Under the pieces are notes generated by a model. That model saw only the letters and a list, made by a program, of their open reading frames with translations, ran no database searches and was not told the origin of the DNA. Shown piece by piece: positions 51,814-60,361 of a stretch of DNA of 64,000 nucleotides; the stretch's first letter is position 1; each line of letters opens with the position of its first letter. The stretch comes from Burkholderiaceae bacterium. Lineage in GTDB: Bacteria > Pseudomonadota > Gammaproteobacteria > Burkholderiales > Burkholderiaceae_C. The stretch spans positions 372,001 through 436,000 of the forward strand of contig JACKLJ010000001.1 of NCBI GenBank assembly GCA_024235955.1. The letters run 5' to 3'. Both the position numbers and the translations under genes were made by a program.

Positions 51814-52329
51814 CTAGTACGGCAACACCTGCGGCCGCTTGGCCGAGATGACCCTGGTGTCCACCCCCGCCCAGCCCAGGCCGCCGAACAGGCGCGCGTG
51901 CTCGATCTTCACGCAGCGGTTCTGGATCACCAGCAGGCCGGCGTCCTCGGCCTGGCGCGCAGCGGCCTCGTTCACCACGCCGAGCTGCAGCCACAGGCAT
52001 TTCGCGCCGATGGCGACGGCATCCTCGGCCAGCGGCGGGATGTCCTCGCTCCTGCGGAAACAGTCCACCATGTCGATGCGGCCACCTTGGGCGCGCACGG
52101 CGGCGTCGGCCTCGCGCACGCTGGCATGGGCCTTCTCGCCCAGGATGCTGCCGCCCTCCTTGGCCACCAGCGGGTTCACCGGCACGATGCGCCAGCCGTG
52201 CGCCTGCATGTACTTGGCGGCAAAGAAGCTCGGCCGGTGCCATTGGGGCGACAGGCCCACCACCGCCAGCGTGCGGCATTCGGCCAGCACGCGGCGCAGG
52301 GTGGAGATGGTGTCGGGGGTGCGGCTCAT
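51814..52329 (-). CDS. CoA-binding domain protein (YccU-like)
   Basis: The 171-residue protein is a single Rossmann-like CoA-binding domain, with LAVVGLSPQWHRPSFFAAKY near the start, IVPVNPLVAKEGGSILGEKA, VDMVDCFRRSEDIPPL and LWLQLGVVNEAAARQAEDAG, then VQNRCVKIEH-like IQNRCVKIEHARL. Such proteins bind CoA or acyl-CoA; their reaction is not known. The frame extends to 52419 without homology, so the ATG at 52329 is used. It is divergent from patZ, whose first domain is of the same type. Confidence 0.85.
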   Translation of the reverse strand: MSRTPDTISTLRRVLAECRTLAVVGLSPQWHRPSFFAAKYMQAHGWRIVPVNPLVAKEGGSILGEKAHASVREADAAVRAQGGRIDMVDCFRRSEDIPPLAEDAVAIGAKCLWLQLGVVNEAAARQAEDAGLLVIQNRCVKIEHARLFGGLGWAGVDTRVISAKRPQVLPY

Positions 52330-52503
52330 GCGGCGCAGTGTACGCACGGGCGGCCCACCGGGCCAGGCGCAGCTCCGGATGTCAGCCTTGCGCAACTTTG
52401 CCGCAAATTGATGCTGCACTGCATCAAAAGAGGCTCAGGCAGCCTGCCCGCGCGGCGCCCGGGGGTGGACAATGATCGGTTACGAGAACCGTCCGAGCAC
52501 GCC

Positions 52504-55197
52504 ATGGACCAGCATTACCTGACCCCGCTCTTCGAGCCCCAATCCATCGTCCTGTTCACCGGCCCGCAGGACCAGCCCGACAAGCAGACGCCGCAGGCGC
52601 TGGCGTTGCTGGCGCACCTGAAGGCGCAGCCCTTCAAGGGCCACATCACCCCGCTCGACACCAGCACCACCGGCACCCTGGCCGATCTGGCGCAGGTCAA
52701 GGCCGACCTGGCCGTGATCGCCCTGCCGCCGGGCGAGATCATGGCCGCGCTGGAACTCGCCGGCCGCATCCGCGTGAAGGCGGCGCTGGTGCTTTCCACC
52801 GGCATCGGCGCACAGCAGGCGGCCGAGATGCACCGCGTGGCGCAGCGCCAGGGCTTCTGGCTGCTGGGGCCCAACAGCCAGGGCTTCCAGCGGCCGCAGC
52901 TGCAACTCAACGCCAGCGCGGTGGGCGATCTGGCCTCGTCCGGCCAGCTGGCGCTGGTGTCGCAGTCGGGCGCGCTCACCGCGTCGATCATGGACTGGGC
53001 CAAGCAGAACAAGGTGGGCTTCTCCACCGTGGTGGCGCTGGGGCCGCACACGCAGGTCACGCTGGCGGCGGTGCTGGACTACCTGGCGTCCGACCGCCAC
53101 ACGCACGGCATCGTGGTCTACATGGAAGGCATCGCCAACGCGCGGCGCTTCACCAGCGCGCTGCGGGCGGCGGCCAACGCCAAGCCGGTGGTGGTGCTCA
53201 AGGCCGGCCGCAAGCTGGCCGGCAACGCCGCGGCGCAGACGCATTCCAGCGCTATCGTCGGCAGCGACGAGGTGTTCGACGCCGTGCTGCGCCGCGCCGG
53301 CGCGGTGCGCGTGCGCTCCTTTGTGGAGCTGTTCTCGGCCGCCAAGTGCCTGGCCTCGCGCTACCGGCCGGTGGGCCGGCGCCTGGCCGTCATCACCAAC
53401 GGCGGCGGCCCCGGCGTGCTGGCGGCCGACTGGGTGAGCGAGCTGGGGCTCGACCTGGGCCTGCTGACCGAAGATGGCGCGCGCCAGCTGCAGCCGCTGC
53501 TGCCGCAGCACGCCTCGCTGTCGGACCTGATCGACCTGTCCGAGGACGCCGGCGCCGAGCACTACCGCGCCGCGCTGGAGGTTGCCAGCAAGGACCGCGG
53601 CATCGACGGCGTGCTGGTGATCTATTCGCCCAAGTTCGGCGGCGACGCCGACGCCGTGGCCGACGTGCTGGTGCAGGCCAAGCCGCGCATGAGCAAGCCG
53701 CTGGTGGCCTGCTGGATGGGCGACGCCTCGGTGCAGCCGGCGCGTCACGCGCTGGCCGACGCGCTGATCCCGAGCTTCCGCACGCCCGAGGCGGCGGTGG
53801 GCGCCTTCGGCAACATCGCCAGCTTCTACCAGAACCAGCAGCTGCTGCAGCAGACGCCGCCGCCGCTGTCGCACGAACTGTCGGCGCCCGACGTGGAAGG
53901 CGCGCGCCTGCTGATCGAGGGCGTGCTGACCGAGCGCCGCAAGGTGCTGACCGAGATGGAATCGAAGGCGCTGCTGTCGGCCTTCCACATCCCCGTCACG
54001 CAGACGCTGCTGGCGCGCACCGCCGCCGAGGCCATGATGATCGCCACCCAGCTCGGCTTTCCGGTGGCGCTGAAGATCGACTCGCCCGACGTCAGCCACA
54101 AGAGCGACGTGGGCGGCGTGGCGCTGAACGTGATGAACGCCACCGCCGTGCGCGACATCTGGCACGAGATGATGGACGCCGTGCACGAGCGCGTGCCCGA
54201 CGCCCGCATCAACGGCGTCACCGTGCAGGCCATGGCGCGCAAGGCGCGCGGGCGCGAGCTCTACATCGGCGTGGTCACCGACGACCCGTTCGGTCCGGTG
54301 ATCGCCTTCGGCGCCGGCGGCACCATGATCGAGCTGATGAACGACCACGCCATGGAAATGCCGCCTCTCAACCAGTTCCTGGCGCGCCGGCTGATGGAGC
54401 GCTCGCGCGTGCACGAGACGCTGGGCGCCTGGCGCGGTGCGCCGGCGGTCGACATGGCGGCGCTGGAACAGGTGCTGCTGCGCGTGTCCGAGATGGTGTG
54501 CGAGCTGCCCCAGCTGCGCGAGATGGACATCAACCCCATCATCGTGGACGAGCACGGCGCGGTGGCGGTGGACGCGCGCATCGTCATCGGACCGGCGGCG
54601 CAGACCTCGCCCGGCCGCGCGGGGCGCTACGGCCACCTGGCCATCCTGCCCTATCCGGCGCGCTACGAGCAGCTGTGGCCGCTCAAGGGCGGCGGCGAAT
54701 ACACGGTGCGACCCATCCACCCGGACGACGCGCAGGCGCTGCAGGCCTTCATGAAAGGGCTGTCGGCCGAATCGCGCTACTTCCGCTTCGTCTCCAGCAT
54801 GGCCGAGCTGCCGCCGGCGATGCTGGCGCGTTTCACCCTGATCGACTACGACCGCGAGATGGCGCTGTGCGCCGTGGTCGAGGAAGAAACGGTGGACGCC
54901 GACGGCACCAAGCACGTGCGCGAGCGCATCATCGGCGTGTCGCGCTACATCACCAACCCCGACCAGACCAGCTGCGAGTTCTCGCTGGTGGTGGACGACG
55001 CCTTCGCCGGCCAGGGCCTGGGCTCGCGCCTGATGCTCAGCATCATGGACGTGGCGCGCGAAAAGGGCCTGCAGGAAATCATCGGCCTGGTGCTCACCAA
55101 CAACGAAGGCATGCTGCGGCTCATGCGCAGCCTGGGCTTCACGGTGCGCGCGTACCCGGACGATCCGGATTTCCGGCTGGTCACGCATCCGTTATAG
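52504..55197 (+). CDS. patZ: Protein lysine acetyltransferase fused to an acyl-CoA synthetase domain (PatZ/Pat-type)
   Basis: The 897-residue protein has an ADP-forming acyl-CoA synthetase part (CoA-binding residues about 1-130, ligase-type domain with SQSGALTASIMDWAKQN, then an ATP-grasp segment SFHIPVTQTLLARTA ... FGAGGTMIELMNDHAM) and a C-terminal GNAT acetyltransferase (residues about 745-897: RYFRFVSSMAELPPAMLARF, then GQGLGSRLMLSIMDVA). This is the PatZ/Pat layout, acetylating lysines to control metabolic enzymes such as acetyl-CoA synthetase. The THSSAIVGSDEVFD stretch keeps a His where catalytic synthetases carry their phospho-His. Family B repeat follows directly. Confidence 0.92.
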   Translation: MDQHYLTPLFEPQSIVLFTGPQDQPDKQTPQALALLAHLKAQPFKGHITPLDTSTTGTLADLAQVKADLAVIALPPGEIMAALELAGRIRVKAALVLSTGIGAQQAAEMHRVAQRQGFWLLGPNSQGFQRPQLQLNASAVGDLASSGQLALVSQSGALTASIMDWAKQNKVGFSTVVALGPHTQVTLAAVLDYLASDRHTHGIVVYMEGIANARRFTSALRAAANAKPVVVLKAGRKLAGNAAAQTHSSAIVGSDEVFDAVLRRAGAVRVRSFVELFSAAKCLASRYRPVGRRLAVITNGGGPGVLAADWVSELGLDLGLLTEDGARQLQPLLPQHASLSDLIDLSEDAGAEHYRAALEVASKDRGIDGVLVIYSPKFGGDADAVADVLVQAKPRMSKPLVACWMGDASVQPARHALADALIPSFRTPEAAVGAFGNIASFYQNQQLLQQTPPPLSHELSAPDVEGARLLIEGVLTERRKVLTEMESKALLSAFHIPVTQTLLARTAAEAMMIATQLGFPVALKIDSPDVSHKSDVGGVALNVMNATAVRDIWHEMMDAVHERVPDARINGVTVQAMARKARGRELYIGVVTDDPFGPVIAFGAGGTMIELMNDHAMEMPPLNQFLARRLMERSRVHETLGAWRGAPAVDMAALEQVLLRVSEMVCELPQLREMDINPIIVDEHGAVAVDARIVIGPAAQTSPGRAGRYGHLAILPYPARYEQLWPLKGGGEYTVRPIHPDDAQALQAFMKGLSAESRYFRFVSSMAELPPAMLARFTLIDYDREMALCAVVEEETVDADGTKHVRERIIGVSRYITNPDQTSCEFSLVVDDAFAGQGLGSRLMLSIMDVAREKGLQEIIGLVLTNNEGMLRLMRSLGFTVRAYPDDPDFRLVTHPL

Positions 55198-55306
55198 GCT
55201 CCCCCCTGAGGCGCTGACGCGCCTTCCCCCCGGAGGGGGGACGCCGCTAGTGGCCGGTGCAAGCCCGGCCACGGCGGCCGCTGGTATCGCCTGCTCCGCG
55301 GCGGTT
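55198..55306 (+). repeat. Family B repeat, copy 4, directly after patZ
   Basis: Reference copy: TAG-GCTCCCCCCTGAGGCGCT, then GACGCGCCTTCCCCCCGGAG pairs C-rich with G-rich arms, AGTGGCCGGTGCAAGCCCGG and GCCACGGCGGCCGCTGGT form a second stem-loop, ending ATCGCCTGCTCCGCGGCG. The stop codon of patZ is shared with the repeat. Confidence 0.88.
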
Positions 55307-55346
55307 TGGGGCGCCTTGTGTGGCGTTCCTTTTGTTGGGACGCAAG

Positions 55347-55406
55347 CCGTTCGGGCTGAGCTTGTCGAAGCCTCGCGCGGCGCTTCGACAGGCTCAGCGT
55401 GAACGG
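55347..55406. repeat. Family C stem-loop
   Basis: CCGTTCGGGCTGAGCTTGTC-GAAGC and GCTTCGACAGGCTCAGCGTG-AACGG form a 25-bp near-perfect stem (three mismatches) around a 10-nt loop. Similar sequences are common dispersed elements in proteobacterial genomes, as I recall. It lies in the patZ-thioesterase intergenic space. Confidence 0.75.
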
Positions 55407-55567
55407 TTTGTTTTTTTTTGAAAGCGAAGTCGTATCAGACGCTGGTGTTCCTGAGCGTGAACCGCCCTCAGCGTGTGCGCTTGCTGTGCGTTGGGCTGAT
55501 GCGGTGCCTGCGGCAGGGCGTCGTGCGCCTTCAGCTGAGCTGGCCGCTCATCAGGCGAGCGCCGCAA
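55407..55567. other. Intergenic region between family C and family A repeats
   Basis: About 160 nt with a run of nine T and further fragments resembling CCTGAGCGTGAAC, as in family C, but no gene or ribosome site is seen. Confidence 0.4.
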
Positions 55568-55638
55568 GAAACTCCTGATTTCATAGCTGGCTGCACCCGC
55601 CAGATCTGGGCTGCAGCCCGATTTGGCTTATGAATCCG
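55568..55638 (-). repeat. Family A dispersed repeat, copy 10
   Basis: Minus-strand copy starting GGATTCATAAGCCAAATCGG and ending CCAGCTATGAAATCAGGAG. The TAA inside the start is the stop codon of the thioesterase gene, so the repeat appears to supply it. Confidence 0.8.
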
Positions 55639-56101
55639 GTGCCATGAGCGCCAGCGTGGAGGTGGCGGTGGCGACGAGCACTTCGCCGTCTTCGCGCAGC
55701 AGGCGCGCGTGGGTGAAGGCCAGCTGGCGGCCGCGGCGCTCCACCTCACCCAGCGCCAGGTAGCGGCCCTGCGGGGCCGGGCGCAGAAAGGCGGTGTTCA
55801 GGTTGACGGTGGCGCAGGAGCCGCCGACCGGCATCTGCGCCAGCGTGGCGAAGGCCATGGCGAAGTCCAGCATCGCCGTCAGCGCGCCGCCCTGGATCAC
55901 GCCCGTGCCCTGGATGAACAGCGGGTCGGGCTCGAAGGCCAGCGTCACGCGCCCAGCCTGCAGGTCGGCCGCGCGCAGCTCGGTGCCCAGCGCCCGCGCC
56001 ATCGGGTTGGCGTCGAACGCCATCGGCCGCTCGCCGCCTTGGACGAAGCGGTGGATCAGCGCCTGGTCGGGGTTGGTGAATTCGGGGACGGGCAGCTTCA
56101 T
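55628..56101 (-). CDS. PaaI-family thioesterase (hotdog fold)
   Basis: The 157-residue protein has the hotdog signature FIQGTGVIQGGALTAMLDFA (GGxxAxxxD) and NLNTAFLRPAPQGRY. It would hydrolyse an acyl-CoA thioester, probably aromatic or medium chain. The ATG overlaps the stop of the acyl-CoA dehydrogenase gene (ATGA), so both act on related acyl-CoA. Its C-terminal stop is shared with a family A repeat. Confidence 0.88.
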   Translation of the reverse strand: MKLPVPEFTNPDQALIHRFVQGGERPMAFDANPMARALGTELRAADLQAGRVTLAFEPDPLFIQGTGVIQGGALTAMLDFAMAFATLAQMPVGGSCATVNLNTAFLRPAPQGRYLALGEVERRGRQLAFTHARLLREDGEVLVATATSTLALMAPDS

Positions 56102-57261
56102 GGCATCTTCCGGTCGTCGAGGAGATCCCGCGCCACGATCTCCTTCATGATCTCCGACGTGCCGGCGTAAATGCGCTCGATGCGGGCGTCGGTGAAGGCG
56201 CGGGCGATCGGGTATTCGTGCATGTAGCCATAGCCGCCGAACAGCTGCAGGCATTCGTCGGTCACGCGGCCGAGCAGCTCGCTGTGCCACAGCTTGCCGG
56301 CGGCCGCGCCCACGGCGTCCAGCTCGCCGGCCAGGTGCTGGGCGATCAGCTGGTCGCAATAGGCACGGCCGGCAGCGATGTCGGTGGCCACGGCGGCCAG
56401 CTTGAAGCGCGTGTTCTGGAAATCCGCCACGCGCTGGCGGAAGGCCTTGCGCTCCTTCACGTAGTCCACCGTCCAGGCCAGCGCCGCCTCGGCCCGCGCC
56501 TGGCACTGCACGCTGACTAAGAGGCGCTCCTGCGCGAGCTTCTGCATCAGGTACCTGAAGCCCTGGCCTTCCTCGCCCAGCAGGTGGCTGGCGGGCACGC
56601 GCACGTTGTCGAAGAACAGCTCAGCCGTGTCCTGCGCGTGCTGGCCGATCTTGCGCAGGTTGCGCCCGCGCGAGAAGCCTTCCATGCCGCGCTCCACCAC
56701 CAGCAGCGACACGCCGTGCGCGCCCTGGTCGGGATCGGTCTTGCAGGCCACCACCACGATGTCGGCGTTGTGGCCGTTGGTGATGAAGGTCTTCTGGCCG
56801 TTCAGCACGTAGTGGTCACCCTCGCGCCGCGCCTGCGTGCGGATGGCCGCCACGTCGCTGCCGGTGCCGGGCTCGGTCATGGCGATGGCGGCGATCTTCT
56901 CGCCCGCCACCATGGCCGGCAGCAGCGCCTGCTGCAGCGCCGGCGTGCCGTGCGCCGCCAGGTAGGGCGCTACGATGACGGAATGCAGCGGAAAGCCCGG
57001 CCCGGTGGCACCGGCGCGGCCCAGCTCCTCGCTGACGATGAAATCGAACAGCAGGTCTGCCCCCGGCCCGCCCAGCGCCTCCGGCAGCCAGCAGCACAGC
57101 AGGCCGTTCTCGCCAGCCTGCCGCCACACCTCGCGCGGCACGCCGTGGGCTTCTTCCCAGGTGGCGTGGTGCGGGGCGATCTCGCGTTCGCAGAAGCGCC
57201 GCACCTGCTCGCGGAAGGCTTCGTGCTCGGGGCTGAAGAGGGGGCGGGGAGCGGGTTTCAT
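56098..57261 (-). CDS. Acyl-CoA dehydrogenase
   Basis: The 387-residue flavoprotein has the acyl-CoA dehydrogenase core: AMTEPGTGSDVAAIRTQA, NGQKTFITNGHNADI and the catalytic-Glu motif near residue 370 in IYAGTSEIMKEIVARDLL. It starts beta-oxidation-type desaturation with an electron-transfer flavoprotein as acceptor. The substrate chain type is unknown. The frame extends upstream by 28 residues that run into a repeat-like leader, so the ATG at 57261 (KPAPRPLFSPEHEAF) is chosen. It is translationally coupled to the thioesterase. Confidence 0.93.
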   Translation of the reverse strand: MKPAPRPLFSPEHEAFREQVRRFCEREIAPHHATWEEAHGVPREVWRQAGENGLLCCWLPEALGGPGADLLFDFIVSEELGRAGATGPGFPLHSVIVAPYLAAHGTPALQQALLPAMVAGEKIAAIAMTEPGTGSDVAAIRTQARREGDHYVLNGQKTFITNGHNADIVVVACKTDPDQGAHGVSLLVVERGMEGFSRGRNLRKIGQHAQDTAELFFDNVRVPASHLLGEEGQGFRYLMQKLAQERLLVSVQCQARAEAALAWTVDYVKERKAFRQRVADFQNTRFKLAAVATDIAAGRAYCDQLIAQHLAGELDAVGAAAGKLWHSELLGRVTDECLQLFGGYGYMHEYPIARAFTDARIERIYAGTSEIMKEIVARDLLDDRKMP

Positions 57262-57291
57262 GGGTGTGTCCGGCGGTGTGAAGAGAATGAA

Positions 57292-57360
57292 ATTGCTTCT
57301 GAATTCATAGCTGCCTGCGCCCGCCATGATTGGGCTGGAGGCCAATTTGGCTTAAGAAAT
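57292..57360 (-). repeat. Family A dispersed repeat, copy 11
   Basis: Minus-strand copy: TTAAGCCAAATTGGCCTCCA, GCCCAATCATGGCGGGCGC and AGGCAGCTATGAATTCAGAA, in the leader of the acyl-CoA dehydrogenase gene. Confidence 0.8.
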
Positions 57361-57404
57361 AGTGCGTCACGGTGCGGCGCGCCTTGCCTGGAGCCGGCGG
57401 GCCT

Positions 57405-58823
57405 TCAGGCCTGCGGCTCGGCCACCGGCAGCGACGGCATGCGCGCCTCGATCGCCTCGGCCACGGTCAGGCAGACGTCTTCGCGGAACTTGCTGGCGAC
57501 GATCTGGATGCCAACCGGCACCTTGCCCTCCACCAGGCCCGTGGCCAGCGACAGCGCCGGCAGGCCGGTCAGCGGCAGGGCGATCTGCGGCAGCTGGGCG
57601 GTCCAGACGCGCTGGTAGCTGGCGGCGTCCTTCAGGTCCAGGTCGTCTTCAAAGGGCAGCTCGGCGCTGCTGGGCAGCAACACGGCGCTGGTGCGGTCCG
57701 CCAGGAACAGCTCCCAGGCGCGCGCCACCGTCACGCGGCGCGACAGGGCGTCGCTGTAGGTGGGCAGGTCCACCCCGCGGGCGAACTCGGCCTGGCCGGC
57801 CAGCGCGGCGATGGCGCCGGGGTCGCCTTCCTGCTCGGCGGTCTTCACCATCTGCGCGTAGCCGTCGCCCAGCCACAGCGCGAGCTGCAGGGGGATGGCG
57901 TCTTTCAGGGGCGGCAGGGCATCGATTTCGTCCACCACCCAGCCGGCGTCGCGCAGGCGTTCGGCGGCCTGCAGCAGCGCGTCGCAGATCGCGGGCGCGG
58001 TGGCCATGCCGTCGGGCCGCAGGCAGACGACGGCGCGGCGTGGCAGCTCGGGGCCGGTGAGCGGTGCGGGCACTTGCCAGGGGTCGCGCGCGTCGGGCCG
58101 GGCCATGGCGGCCAGGCCCAGACGGAGGTCGTGCACGCTGCGCGCCAGCGGGCCGGACACAGCCATGATCTGGCCGCCGATGGTGCGGTCCCTGGCCGCC
58201 GTGGCGTTGAAGTTGGCGATGCGCCCAAAGCTCGGCCGCAGCCCGTGCACGCCGCAGGCGTAGGCCGGGTAGCGCACGGAGCCGGCGATGTCGGTGCCGT
58301 GGGCGATGGCGCCCAGGCCAGACGCCACGGCCGCCGCCGCGCCGCCGGACGAGCCGCCCGGTGTGAGCGCCGCGTTGCGCGGGTTGCGCGTGCGGCCGTG
58401 CAGCAGGTTGCTGGTGAACCAGCGGTAGCAGAACGCCGGCACGTTGGTGCGGCCCAGCGGCACCGCGCCGGCGTGCAGCAGGCCGCGCACCATGGGCGCG
58501 TCCTCGGTGGCGATCAGGTCCTTCTGCAGGCGCAGGCCGTTGGTGGTGGCGTGGCCGGCCTGGTCGACGTTGACCTTGATCGTCACCGGCACGCCGGCCA
58601 GCGGGCCCACGGCCTCGCCGCGCGCCAGCGCCGCGTCGATGGCGGCGGCGCGCGCCAGCACTTGGTCAGGGCGGCAGTCGACGATGGCGTTGATGCGCGG
58701 GTTGACGGCCGCCACCCGCGCCAGCGCGGCCTGGGCGACTTCGGTGGCACTGACGGCGCGGCCCTGCACCAGGGCGGCGGTTTGCGCGGCGGACAGGCGC
58801 CACAGCTCGGTGGAAGCGGTCAT
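57405..58823 (-). CDS. Amidase-signature family enzyme
   Basis: The 472-residue enzyme has the amidase-signature core: catalytic Lys in VTIKVNVDQAG (about 81), TPGGSSGGAAAAVASGLGAI with cis-Ser, and nucleophile Ser in GTDIAGSVRYPAYACG. Such enzymes hydrolyse amides, including indoleacetamide, and the family includes GatA-like proteins. No partner gatB/gatC is present, so it is a stand-alone hydrolase of unknown substrate. The ATG at 58823 is chosen over an upstream extension of arginine-rich, non-homologous residues. Confidence 0.9.
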   Translation of the reverse strand: MTASTELWRLSAAQTAALVQGRAVSATEVAQAALARVAAVNPRINAIVDCRPDQVLARAAAIDAALARGEAVGPLAGVPVTIKVNVDQAGHATTNGLRLQKDLIATEDAPMVRGLLHAGAVPLGRTNVPAFCYRWFTSNLLHGRTRNPRNAALTPGGSSGGAAAAVASGLGAIAHGTDIAGSVRYPAYACGVHGLRPSFGRIANFNATAARDRTIGGQIMAVSGPLARSVHDLRLGLAAMARPDARDPWQVPAPLTGPELPRRAVVCLRPDGMATAPAICDALLQAAERLRDAGWVVDEIDALPPLKDAIPLQLALWLGDGYAQMVKTAEQEGDPGAIAALAGQAEFARGVDLPTYSDALSRRVTVARAWELFLADRTSAVLLPSSAELPFEDDLDLKDAASYQRVWTAQLPQIALPLTGLPALSLATGLVEGKVPVGIQIVASKFREDVCLTVAEAIEARMPSLPVAEPQA

Positions 58824-58957
58824 GCGGGTCTCCTGCTGGCGGCGCCGGGCGCGCCGCCTTCGTTGTTCCCCTTTGTACCGCAGCGGCGCCGGCAGGTCGC
58901 GCCCGGGCGGGCGCGCACGCGACATCCGGGCCTCGCACCGGCCTTCCGGGTGCTATG

Positions 58958-59014
58958 TTTTCAGAAGCTGTCTGCGCCCGGCACCAAGGGGCTGCAGCCA
59001 CATTTCATTCAGAA
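58958..59014 (-). repeat. Family A dispersed repeat, copy 12
   Basis: Minus-strand copy: CTGAATGAAATGTGGCTGCA, GCCCCTTGGTGCCGGGCGC and AGACAGCTTCTGAAAAC, beginning 9 nt after the ugd stop codon. Confidence 0.75.
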
Positions 59015-59022
59015 AAAGCGGT

Positions 59023-60357
59023 TCACGGCGTCACCGGCTGCCGGCCGATCGACACGTAGCCCAAACCATGCCGCGCCACCACCGCCGGGTCGTACAGGTT
59101 GCGGCCATCGAACACCATGCGGTCCTTCAGGCTGCGCGCCAGCAGCGCGAAATCGGGCACGCGGAACTGCTTCCACTCGGTCATGATGGCCAGCGCGTCG
59201 GCGCCCTGCAGCGCGGCTTCGGGCGAGTCGCACAGCAGCAGGTCAGGCCGCACGCCGAAGATGCGGCGCGCCTCCTGCATGGCGGCCGGGTCGTGCGCCT
59301 GCACGCGGGCACCGGCGGCCCACAGTGCGGCCAGCAGGTTGCGGGCCGGGGCCTCGCGCATGTCGTCGGTCTCGGGCTTGAAGGCCAGGCCCCACACGGC
59401 AATGGTCTTGCCGGCCAGGCTGCCGCCGTAGTGCGCCAGCAGGCGTTCGGCCAGCACCTGGCGCTGGGCGTCGTTGCGGCGCTCCACGGCTTCCAGCACC
59501 TCGGGCACGTAGCCGACGCCGCGCGCGGTGTGGATCAGCGCCTTCACGTCCTTGGGGAAGCAGCTGCCGCCGTAGCCGGCGCCGGGGTAGATGAAGTGGT
59601 AGCCGATGCGCGGGTCGCTGCCGATGCCGCGGCGCACGGCTTCGATGTCGGCGCCCAGGCGCTCGGCCAGGCCGGCGATCTCGTTGATGAAGCTGATCTT
59701 GGTGGCCAGCATGGCATTGGCGGCGTACTTGGTGAGCTCGGCGCTCTTCACATCCATGACCACCATGCGGTCGTGGTTGCGATTGAAGGGGGCGTACAGC
59801 TCGCGCAGCTGGCGCTCGGCCGCGGCGCTGGCGGTGCCGACGACGATGCGGTCGGGCCGCATGCAGTCGGCCACGGCGGCGCCTTCCTTCAGGAATTCGG
59901 GGTTGGAGACGACCTCGAACGGGTGCGCCACGCCGCGCGCGGCCAGACCGGCGGCCACGGTGTCGCGCACCTTGTCGGCGGTGCCCACGGGCACGGTGGA
60001 CTTGTTGACCAGGGTGCGCGGCCCGTCCATGTGCTGCGCCACGGTGCGGGCCACGGCCAGCACGTGCTGCAGGTCGGCGCTGCCGTCTTCATCCGGCGGC
60101 GTGCCCACGGCCAGGAAGATCAGCTCGCCGTGGGCCACGCCCTCTGCGGCGTCGGTGGTGAAGCCCAGGCGCCCGGCGCGCTGGTTCTGCACCACCAGCG
60201 CCTCCAGGCCGGGCTCGTGGATGGGGATGCGGCCGGCCTTGAGGCCGGCCACCTTGGCGGCGTCGATGTCCACGCAGACCACGTGGTGGCCCACGTCGGC
60301 CAGCACGGCGCCCTGCACCAGGCCGACGTAGCCGGTGCCGAAAACGGTGACGTTCAT
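59023..60357 (-). CDS. ugd: UDP-glucose 6-dehydrogenase
   Basis: The 444-residue enzyme oxidises UDP-glucose twice to UDP-glucuronate. It has the Rossmann start MNVTVFGTGYVGLVQGAVLA, VNKSTVPVGTADKVRDTV, EFLKEGAAVADCMRPDRIVV and the catalytic-Cys motif GAGYGGSCFPKD (Cys about residue 265), plus the C-terminal domain with GLAFKPETDDMREAPA. It supplies UDP-glucuronate to the epimerase encoded 4 nt upstream. Confidence 0.96.
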   Translation of the reverse strand: MNVTVFGTGYVGLVQGAVLADVGHHVVCVDIDAAKVAGLKAGRIPIHEPGLEALVVQNQRAGRLGFTTDAAEGVAHGELIFLAVGTPPDEDGSADLQHVLAVARTVAQHMDGPRTLVNKSTVPVGTADKVRDTVAAGLAARGVAHPFEVVSNPEFLKEGAAVADCMRPDRIVVGTASAAAERQLRELYAPFNRNHDRMVVMDVKSAELTKYAANAMLATKISFINEIAGLAERLGADIEAVRRGIGSDPRIGYHFIYPGAGYGGSCFPKDVKALIHTARGVGYVPEVLEAVERRNDAQRQVLAERLLAHYGGSLAGKTIAVWGLAFKPETDDMREAPARNLLAALWAAGARVQAHDPAAMQEARRIFGVRPDLLLCDSPEAALQGADALAIMTEWKQFRVPDFALLARSLKDRMVFDGRNLYDPAVVARHGLGYVSIGRQPVTP

Positions 60358-60361
60358 GAGA

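Noticed and set aside
51397..52503. Upstream in-frame extension of patZ
   Set aside because: It runs antisense over metY and the CoA-binding gene and through repeats. The PatZ domain begins at the ATG at 52504.
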